Source: Sedimentisphaerales bacterium
GTDB taxonomy: Bacteria > Planctomycetota > Phycisphaerae > Sedimentisphaerales > Anaerobacaceae
NCBI GenBank assembly: GCA_030611315.1
Contig: JAUWPZ010000028.1
Coordinates: forward strand, 1 to 33,171
Direction: 5' to 3'
Length of the DNA stretch: 33,171 nucleotides
The notes under the pieces are model-generated. The model was given only the letters and a program-made list of their open reading frames with translations. It ran no database searches and was not told the DNA's origin. Both the position numbers and the translations under genes were made by a program. Positions 24,094 through 30,199 of this stretch are shown piece by piece. Position 1 is the stretch's first letter. Each line of letters begins with the position of its first letter.

Positions 24094-24711
24094 ATGTTTA
24101 AGATTATTACGATTGTTGGTTTTGCAGTTACGCTCGCGGGTATTGTTTTGCATCGTCTAATTAGTCCCTCCGGCCCACGAAAAGCCAAAAAAACGCAGTC
24201 CGACAAAGGCAAATCAAGCCTCCTGCTTGTTTTAAGAAGGCTGGTATATCTGCTGGCGCTGCTTAGCTTTGTGGTTTTGGTGATTACCGGGTTTTATCCG
24301 CTGCTCGTTCTGGGCGAGCATATTTCCGGCTACCTGGTTATGCTGCATGCTACTTTCGCGCCGGTTTTTGCCGTTTGCCTGGCGGTCCTCGCTTTGATGT
24401 GGGCAGACAAGTGCCGTATCGACTACAACGAATATCCGGTGATGCGGCGTATCGTCCGGCTTCTTACCGGGACCAAAGCCGCCGATGAGGAAGCTCCCTG
24501 CAAAAATTCCGGCCCCGGACAGAAAATAGCTTTTTGGCTGATTATCCTGCTGGCTTTGCCGTTAATCTTGTCGATTGTTGTCATCCTGCTGGGGTATTCG
24601 GGTACTCATCAGCAGGAATGGTTCTTGGCTGCGCATCGCTATATAGCCTTGGTTTTCTCCTTGATTGCAATTATTCATACTTACCTGCTGACCCGAATGC
24701 AGGCCAGGTAA
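24094..24711 (+). CDS. Integral membrane b-type cytochrome-like subunit
   Basis: The 205-residue protein has five predicted membrane helices, at about 3-21, 44-73, 80-103, 145-168 and 177-199. Histidines in or next to helices (76, 85, 181 and 195, the last two 14 residues apart in one helix) are what a di-heme b-type cytochrome of the FdnI/cytochrome b561-like fold would use. That assignment rests on topology and histidine spacing, not on a clear signature. It lies 28 bases after the heptaheme cytochrome gene, so the two likely form a complex that passes electrons between the quinone pool and the periplasmic hemes. The direction of flow cannot be told from sequence. Confidence 0.7.
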   Translation: MFKIITIVGFAVTLAGIVLHRLISPSGPRKAKKTQSDKGKSSLLLVLRRLVYLLALLSFVVLVITGFYPLLVLGEHISGYLVMLHATFAPVFAVCLAVLALMWADKCRIDYNEYPVMRRIVRLLTGTKAADEEAPCKNSGPGQKIAFWLIILLALPLILSIVVILLGYSGTHQQEWFLAAHRYIALVFSLIAIIHTYLLTRMQAR

Positions 24712-24801
24712 CTAATTGCTCGGTTATGTATTGTTGGGTTATTTCGATTTTCTTTACACAAGACAGGTCTCTTCGAGAGACTGGGAAGGAGCACATAAGC
24801 G

Positions 24802-25908
24802 ATGGATAAGGTAAAAGTAGCCGTGGTTGGGCTTGGTTTTGGTGCGGAATTCATTCCTCTTTATCAAAAACACCCCGATACTGAGTGTTATGCGATTTGC
24901 CAGAGAACCGAGGACCACCTCAATGAGATTGGCGACCAGTTTGGAATTGAAAGACGGTTTACGAAGTTCGAGGACCTCTTGGGCATCGATGAATTGGACG
25001 CTATCCACGTTGTCTCGCCGATTGCCGACCATGCCTGGATGACGTTGGCCTCTTTGAACGCCGGCAAACACGCCGCCTGCACGGTCCCGATGGCGACTAC
25101 CACGGAGGACTGTCTTGCAATTGCCGAGGCGCGGAAAAAGTCCGGCAAGGTGTATATGATGATGGAAACCGCCGTTTATACGCGGGAATTCCTCTATGCA
25201 AAAGAGCTGGTCGAGACTGGTAAACTGGGCAAGATTCAGTTCCTGAGAGGCTCACATCAGCAGAATATGGGCCTGCCGGGCTGGCCTGATTACTGGTACG
25301 GCTTTCCGCCTATGCACTATGCGACCCATGCCGTCAGCCCGCTGCTTTGCCTTGCGCAAAAGCAGGCCGAATCCCTTGTCTGCCACGGCTCAGGCCAAAT
25401 CAGCGAGGAATACGCCAGGAAATACGGCTCGCCCTTTGCTGTCGAGACCGCTATCCTCAAGCTCGCCGATTCGGACCTTGCCTGTGAGGTTACCAGGTCG
25501 CTTTTCGATACGATTCGACAGTACCGGGAGAGCTTCGACGTCTATGGCACGAAGCTTTCATTCGAGTGGGAGCAGATAGCCGGCGAAGGGCCGATAATAT
25601 ATTCCGGTTATGAGGATGCCGAAAGAGTAGAGGCCCCCGATTATGGGCATTTGCTGCCTAAAGAGATAGCTCCATTCACCGGGCACGGCGTCTATGACGA
25701 TGAGCACGAGCATACTTCCTTTATCCAGGGCGCCGGTCACGGCGGCTCGCATCCGCATCTGGCCCATGAGTTCATTCGCGCGATTATCGAAGAGCGTCAA
25801 TCCGCTGTCGATGCGAATACGGCGGCGAACTGGACAATGGTGGGAATCTGCGCACACGAATCCGCACTGAACGACGGCAAAAGAATCAAGCTCCCACAGC
25901 CGGATTAG
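24802..25908 (+). CDS. Cytosolic Gfo/Idh/MocA-like protein lacking the EKP motif
   Basis: The 368-residue protein starts at an ATG behind ggaaggag and has no signal peptide; it begins directly with the Rossmann strand (KVKVAVVGLGFGAEF, 3-17). The dehydrogenase fold is clear (HVVSPIADHAWMTLASLNAGK), but where relatives have EKP this protein has TVPMA (94-98). The catalytically important lysine is therefore missing. The C-terminal part is rich in histidine (DDEHEHTSF, HGGSHPHLAHEF). It may use a different mechanism, bind a sugar or cofactor without redox chemistry, or be a divergent enzyme. It is the only family member in the window without a Tat signal, so it could act on the product after import. 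A short hairpin (gtctcttcgagagac, 24767-24781) precedes its ribosome site. Confidence 0.82.
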   Translation: MDKVKVAVVGLGFGAEFIPLYQKHPDTECYAICQRTEDHLNEIGDQFGIERRFTKFEDLLGIDELDAIHVVSPIADHAWMTLASLNAGKHAACTVPMATTTEDCLAIAEARKKSGKVYMMMETAVYTREFLYAKELVETGKLGKIQFLRGSHQQNMGLPGWPDYWYGFPPMHYATHAVSPLLCLAQKQAESLVCHGSGQISEEYARKYGSPFAVETAILKLADSDLACEVTRSLFDTIRQYRESFDVYGTKLSFEWEQIAGEGPIIYSGYEDAERVEAPDYGHLLPKEIAPFTGHGVYDDEHEHTSFIQGAGHGGSHPHLAHEFIRAIIEERQSAVDANTAANWTMVGICAHESALNDGKRIKLPQPD

Positions 25909-25954
25909 GCCCAATTTTTCAAAAAGATACTTCTCCGGAAGATTATTAAAAAAA

Positions 25955-25983
25955 TTGTGGTTTTGCTGCGCAAGTGTTATATT
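25955..25983 (+). promoter_or_regulatory. Candidate sigma70 promoter for the permease gene
   Basis: ttgtgg (25955-25960) and tatatt (25978-25983) are separated by 17 bases. A ccggc/gccgg hairpin (25994-25998 and 26005-26009) lies in the leader just downstream. The -10 region shares the 12-mer gtgttatattat with the promoter at 20666-20694. Confidence 0.5.
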
Positions 25984-26049
25984 ATGCAGATATCCGGCGA
26001 TGGTGCCGGGAGAATATAATCGACGTAATTTTAGTTAGGAGAACAAATT

Positions 26050-27489
26050 ATGAGTAATGGAGTACTGCCGGATTATGTAAAAATGGCAAAGCCGAATCCG
26101 ATTCAAAACAGGGCTCCCTGGTACAAGAACACCGCCCCCACGTACGCAGGTATTTTCCTCTGGTTCGTGTTCTGGAGCCAGGCGCCGACCGGCGGCGAGG
26201 CGGCGGGCGCGCCCGGCGGTGTGTTGGGCCATGGTATTGGCGCGGCCATTCTTGGGCTGATTATTGCTGCGCTGCTGTGCCACTTTCTGTTCTATCTGGT
26301 TCCGGGGTTGCTTGGTATGAAGACGGGCCTGCCTCTTTACGTCATCGGGACATCTACTTACGGCGCGCAAGGCGGATTCCTGATGCCCGGTTTTCTGATG
26401 GGCGTGCTTCAGTTCGGCTGGCTTGGCGTTAATTCGTTTTTCGCATCGAAGGCCATTGCGTCTTTCTTCGGCCCCAGCGAGGTTACTTGGAAGATTATTG
26501 CTGTGATCTGGGCGGCTGTTGCTGCGTTCGTCGGACTCAAGGGTATTCAGTACGTTGCTAAAGTCGCTACGTTCCTTCCTTTGATCCCCTTGGCAATTCT
26601 TGCCATTATGCTCGGGAAAACTATCGGCGGGATCGGCGATTTCAATGCGGAAGCTCTGGTAACCGCAGGGACCGTTGAGGGAGGCGCAACGAGCGGTTTG
26701 AGCTTCCTTGGTGTGATATTCTTGAGCATAACGTTTGTGGTTGGTTTCTTCGCGACGGCGGGCGCGGCCGGCGTTGATTTCGGCATGAACAGTAAGGACG
26801 CCAAAGACGTTCAGATGGGCGGCTTGGTCGGAATCGCTCTGGCTACTATCGTCGCAGCCGGTGCAGCCATTCTGATCGCTGCGGGCAACTTTGGCGCAAC
26901 GGGCAATTACGCGATGAACCCAGCTTCAGCCGATTTCATGGGAGGCTTGATGGGTTCTGTCGGTACAGGCAAAGTCATGGCTCTGTTGCTGGCTGTTGCA
27001 GCTTTCCCACCGGCATGCTTCTCGTCGTTCATCGCGGCTAACAGTTTCAAGACAACGCTTCCAAAAGTGAACCCGTTTATTTCTGTCGGTATTGGCGCCG
27101 GTATCAGCATTCTTTTGGCCATCACCGGTTTGGCGGGCAAGGCTGGCGATGTCTTCACAGTGATCGGTGCATCTTTCGGCCCCGTTTGCGGAGCTATGAT
27201 GGTTGATTACCTGATGGCTGGTAAGAAGTGGGCAGGTCCGCGGTCCGGATTTAACCCGGCCGGATGGATTTCCTGGGTGGTTGGCTTTATTGTTGGAATG
27301 CTGCCGTTGGTGAGCAGTGTGAAGATTCCGGCTGCACCGCTGGCGGCTTTCGCTGTGGGTGCCGTGCTCTATTATATCCTTGCCAAGGCGGGGCTTGAGT
27401 CAAAAGTGCTCGAAATGACCCCGGCTCCGGCTCCAGCTCCTGCAGAGAGTGCACCGCAGGAAGCACCAGGCGGAGAGAAGAGCGAATAA
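26050..27489 (+). CDS. NCS1-type (cytosine permease-like) transporter
   Basis: The 479-residue protein starts at an ATG behind taggag. It has about 12 hydrophobic helices and resembles the CodB branch of the nucleobase:cation symporter-1 family: KTGLPLYVIGTSTYGAQG and GVLQFGWLGVNSFFASKA near helices 2-3, and GPVCGAMMVDYLMAGKKW near helix 10. Known NCS1 members import cytosine, allantoin, hydantoins, thiamine and similar compounds. A sugar substrate would be unusual, so its role in this locus is open. The C-terminus has an odd proline/alanine/glutamate tail (PAPAPAPAESAPQEAPGG). It has its own promoter and a strong terminator (27539-27575), so it appears to be a single-gene unit. Confidence 0.8.
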   Translation: MSNGVLPDYVKMAKPNPIQNRAPWYKNTAPTYAGIFLWFVFWSQAPTGGEAAGAPGGVLGHGIGAAILGLIIAALLCHFLFYLVPGLLGMKTGLPLYVIGTSTYGAQGGFLMPGFLMGVLQFGWLGVNSFFASKAIASFFGPSEVTWKIIAVIWAAVAAFVGLKGIQYVAKVATFLPLIPLAILAIMLGKTIGGIGDFNAEALVTAGTVEGGATSGLSFLGVIFLSITFVVGFFATAGAAGVDFGMNSKDAKDVQMGGLVGIALATIVAAGAAILIAAGNFGATGNYAMNPASADFMGGLMGSVGTGKVMALLLAVAAFPPACFSSFIAANSFKTTLPKVNPFISVGIGAGISILLAITGLAGKAGDVFTVIGASFGPVCGAMMVDYLMAGKKWAGPRSGFNPAGWISWVVGFIVGMLPLVSSVKIPAAPLAAFAVGAVLYYILAKAGLESKVLEMTPAPAPAPAESAPQEAPGGEKSE

Positions 27490-27684
27490 TCGCCAATCGC
27501 GAGTGATTTTGCTTTATATAGGTTTATTTGCTAATAAGGCGGGGATTCGGATTTGTCCGAGTCCCTGCTTTTTTTGTGTTTTTTGCGGCATGGGATGCTG
27601 AACCTGTCGGCAAGTTGTTGAAATTGAGATGGAATTTTGGTATTAAAGAGCTTGAATTAGACGCAATCGAAAAAGGCCGATATC
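27490..27684. other. Short spacer with terminator, no gene
   Basis: This stretch holds the terminator at 27539-27575. I see no clear promoter for the gene at 27685, whose ribosome site is a modest aaagg. Confidence 0.4.
27539..27575 (+). terminator. Strong intrinsic terminator after the permease gene
   Basis: A 13-bp stem (27539-27551 with 27556-27568, two G-T pairs) and a tttg loop are followed directly by seven T (27569-27575). With the preceding tttgctaataagg (27527-27539) it is repeated in diverged form at 29084-29134. Confidence 0.85.
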
Positions 27685-28983
27685 ATGACAAACGAGAAAA
27701 AAATTACCCGTCGCAGGTTCATTAAGAAGGCATGTTGTGCCTCGAGTCCATTAGTGCTGCCCTATCTCCTTCCGATATCCCTGTTTGGCAAAACAGCGAT
27801 TCGGCCCAGTGAACGGATAACCATGGGCGCCATCGGCATCGGTAGTCAGGGGACCCATGACCTCAAGGCCTTTCTGCAGCTTCCGGATGCTCAGATCGTC
27901 GCTGTCTGTGATGTCAGCCGCCCGGCGCTACAGCGCGGACTCAAACTGGTCAATGACAAGTACGGCTCCGCCGACTGCCGCGCATACCACGATTTCCAGG
28001 ACATCCTTCAGCGCGAGGATATCGATGCCGTATCCATAGTCACTCCCTGTCACTGGCATAGCCTCATGGCGCTGGCGGCTGTCCGCGCCGGCAAAGACAT
28101 CTTCATGGAGAAGCCTGTCGCGCTGAGTCTGCAGGAAGGAAAGATGCTGCGGGAAGCTGTCCATCGCTACGACACCGTCTTCCAGCTCGGGACTCAGCAA
28201 CGGTCCGGCAGGAACTTCCGCTTTGCCTGTGAATTGGCGCTCAACGGCAGGCTCGGCAGGCTTCATACCGTTAAAGTGGGCTCTGCCCACGGACGAGTCA
28301 CTGCCAACATGCCCCCTGTGCCTGTCCCCGACGGGCTCGACTATGATAGCTGGCTTGGGCCGGCACTTTGGTCGCCCTTCAACGAAAAGAAGATGATACG
28401 AGGCTACCACGAGCACATGAGCGATTTCTCCCTGGGCATGATTCATTGTTGGGGCATCCACCACCTGGATATCGCCCAATGGGGCGCCGGCACGGAAAAT
28501 ACGGGACCCTCTGAGATTTGGGGCACCGGCGCCTTCCCGCGCGACGGCACATGTGACTGCATGTTGGGCTGGGATGTCACGATGAAGTTTGCCGATGACC
28601 TGACAATGAGCTTTACAGATGACACCAAAAACCCCCATGGAGTTCGCTTCGAGGGTGACCGGGGCTGGGTCTTTGTCAATCGTGGAACTCTCAAGGCACA
28701 ACCCGATTCCTTGCTGAAAGAGCAGATCAAACCTGACGAACACCGCCTGCCCGTAAGCACAAACCACTTTCAGAACTTTCTGGACGCCGTACGGACCGGA
28801 GAAAGGCCCATATCTCCGATAGATGTGGCGGTTCGTTCGGACTCCCTGTGCCATTTGAGCTACATCTCAGTCCAATTAGGACGCAAGCTGAGCTGGGACG
28901 CCGAACGAGAACGGTTTATCGATAACACCCAGGCCGACAGGCTATCCTTGCCTCGGCCAATGCGAAGTCCATGGCGCCTGTAG
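27685..28983 (+). CDS. Tat-exported Gfo/Idh/MocA family oxidoreductase with intact EKP
   Basis: The 432-residue protein starts at an ATG eight bases after aaagg. The twin-arginine signal is ITRRRFIKKACC (7-18), followed by LVLPYLLPISLFG. The Rossmann motif is AIGIGSQG (49-56), and the EKP motif is intact (MEKP, 141-144). The C-terminal domain has GIHHLDIAQWG and ends in RPMRSPW. Those features and TQQRSGRNFRFACEL make it the closest relative of the protein at 8151, though the two genes lie about 18 kb apart. The gene is flanked by related terminators (27527-27575 and 29084-29134), so it is insulated from both neighbours and may be a separately moved cassette. Substrate unknown. Confidence 0.88.
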   Translation: MTNEKKITRRRFIKKACCASSPLVLPYLLPISLFGKTAIRPSERITMGAIGIGSQGTHDLKAFLQLPDAQIVAVCDVSRPALQRGLKLVNDKYGSADCRAYHDFQDILQREDIDAVSIVTPCHWHSLMALAAVRAGKDIFMEKPVALSLQEGKMLREAVHRYDTVFQLGTQQRSGRNFRFACELALNGRLGRLHTVKVGSAHGRVTANMPPVPVPDGLDYDSWLGPALWSPFNEKKMIRGYHEHMSDFSLGMIHCWGIHHLDIAQWGAGTENTGPSEIWGTGAFPRDGTCDCMLGWDVTMKFADDLTMSFTDDTKNPHGVRFEGDRGWVFVNRGTLKAQPDSLLKEQIKPDEHRLPVSTNHFQNFLDAVRTGERPISPIDVAVRSDSLCHLSYISVQLGRKLSWDAERERFIDNTQADRLSLPRPMRSPWRL

Positions 28984-29043
28984 CTCAAAATACACTAAGC
29001 GGCGGATACCGCAATTTACACCTTTACTTTTAACTTTTGTATT

Positions 29044-29070
29044 CTCAAACTGACCATCGGTCAGTTTGAG
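29044..29070. repeat. Perfect 12-bp inverted repeat with 3-base loop
   Basis: ctcaaactgacc (29044-29055) and ggtcagtttgag (29059-29070) are exact reverse complements around atc. Seven T begin nine bases later. It may be the first of two tandem terminators for the 27685 gene, or a dyad operator. Confidence 0.7.
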
Positions 29071-29095
29071 TAACATAGATTTTTTTGCTAATAAG

Positions 29096-29134
29096 GAGGA
29101 GATTCGGATTTTTCCGGGTCCCCGCTGTTTTTTT
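29096..29134 (+). terminator. Intrinsic terminator, diverged copy of the one at 27539
   Basis: An imperfect stem (agattcgga side 29100-29108, tccgggtc side 29113-29120, with outer pairs) is followed by seven T (29128-29134). Together with the upstream tttgctaataagg (29084-29096) it aligns with 27527-27576 with about six differences. Confidence 0.7.
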
Positions 29135-29189
29135 GGCCAATTTTCGGGAAAATCGCTGCAAAGAAGTACGAAAATAGCCTTCTCAGAGC

Positions 29190-29218
29190 TTGACAATCCG
29201 ACATAAATAGAATAGAAT
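29190..29218 (+). promoter_or_regulatory. Strong sigma70-type promoter for the 29315 operon
   Basis: A perfect ttgaca (29190-29195) and tagaat (29213-29218) are separated by 17 bases. The start site would be near 29225, giving a leader of about 90 bases ahead of the lipoprotein-Agl23-ApbE operon. Confidence 0.65.
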
Positions 29219-29314
29219 ACTTTTTTTAACTTAGTGTGGTATCCGATAGTTTGCTTCAATCGGTAGTTTCGTTAGGAACAGAAATTTGTGGATTTTTGAG
29301 GTTAAAAGGAAATC

Positions 29315-30199
29315 ATGAGAAAAGATTTTGGTTCAATTATCAAAGTTTGTGTATTGGTGCTGTTTGCTGTTTGTGTATGTTTTGTAGCTTCCTGCAAGGA
29401 GTCTTCTCCGCCGGATAAGGAGCCTGATACTCCAACTGTCAAAACCCCGGACGAGTCAAAAATTCCCGATGAGTCGAAAACCCCCGATGAGTCGAAAACC
29501 CCCGATGAATCGAAAACCCCCGATGAATCGAAAACCCCGGACGAGTCTAAAACTCCGGATGAGTCTAAGACGCCAGACGAAACAAAAGCTGCTGACGGCC
29601 CCAAAATGGTGCCTATCGACATCAAGATGCCAAAACCCATGTTCGTAGGTACGCCTCAGGATACACGGGTGCCCAACCTCGAAAAACCCACCGGCAAGTC
29701 TCGTCCGCCGTTTCTGGCCCCGGAGGGAACTAAAAATGTCGCACTCGAAAAACCAATCTCCGGCAGCGACGAAGAGCCAATCATCGGCGAAATCGAAATG
29801 ATAACCGATGGTGACAAGGAAGCCGCCGACGGCAGCTATGTCGAGTTGGGTCCGTTCACCCAGCAAATCACTATAGACCTCGAGGCCGAGCACAATATCT
29901 ACGCGATTGTTGTATGGCATTACCATAAGCAGGCCTGGGTTTATTATGATGTGGTGGTACAGGTTGCCGATGACGCTGATTTCATAACGAATGTCAAGAC
30001 GCTGTTCAATAACGACATCGACAATTCATCCGGTCTGGGTGTCGGCAAGGATATGCACTATAGCGAAACCAATGAGGGCAAGCTTATCGACGCCAAGGGC
30101 GTCAATGCCCGTTATGTTCGCTTTTACAGCAACGGCAATACCGCCAATGACTTGAATCACTATATCGAAGTGGAAATTTACGGCAAGCCGCTTAAATGA
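29315..30199 (+). CDS. Lipoprotein with PDESKT repeats and discoidin-like C-terminal domain
   Basis: The 294-residue protein starts at an ATG behind aaagga. A hydrophobic stretch (VCVLVLFAVCVCFVA) ends in V-A-S-C, so Cys27 would be lipidated. Residues 44-91 are eight hexapeptide units of the form TPDESK (one begins with I, the last reads TPDETK), a flexible charged stalk. Residues about 140-294 are beta-rich, with NVALEKPISGSDEEP at the start and ARYVRFYSNGN then YIEVEIYGKPLK at the end. That pattern is typical of F5/8 type C (discoidin-like) carbohydrate-binding domains; I infer the fold from the pattern. The stop overlaps the next start (ATGA), so translation of the two is likely coupled. 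It may place a sugar-binding module at the cell surface. Confidence 0.78.
   Translation: MRKDFGSIIKVCVLVLFAVCVCFVASCKESSPPDKEPDTPTVKTPDESKIPDESKTPDESKTPDESKTPDESKTPDESKTPDESKTPDETKAADGPKMVPIDIKMPKPMFVGTPQDTRVPNLEKPTGKSRPPFLAPEGTKNVALEKPISGSDEEPIIGEIEMITDGDKEAADGSYVELGPFTQQITIDLEAEHNIYAIVVWHYHKQAWVYYDVVVQVADDADFITNVKTLFNNDIDNSSGLGVGKDMHYSETNEGKLIDAKGVNARYVRFYSNGNTANDLNHYIEVEIYGKPLK
29444..29587 (+). repeat. Tandem 18-bp coding repeat, eight units
   Basis: Eight 18-bp units encode the TPDESK stalk of the lipoprotein. The middle units are almost identical at the DNA level and the outer ones diverge, which suggests expansion by slippage. Confidence 0.85.

Larger units (their letters stand above)
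28984..29314. other. 331-base intergenic region with palindrome, terminator and promoter
   Basis: No gene is seen. In order, the region has a perfect 12-bp palindrome (29044-29070), a seven-T run (29080-29086), a terminator copy (29096-29134) and a good promoter (29190-29218). Confidence 0.5.

Noticed and set aside
27528-27725. Small frame of 65 codons after the permease
   Set aside because: It runs through the intrinsic terminator and into the next gene in another frame, with no ribosome site.
29444-29587. Short tandem repeats as a CRISPR array
   Set aside because: The 18-bp units are contiguous, in frame and encode a hexapeptide stalk, with no spacers. No CRISPR array was seen anywhere in the window.
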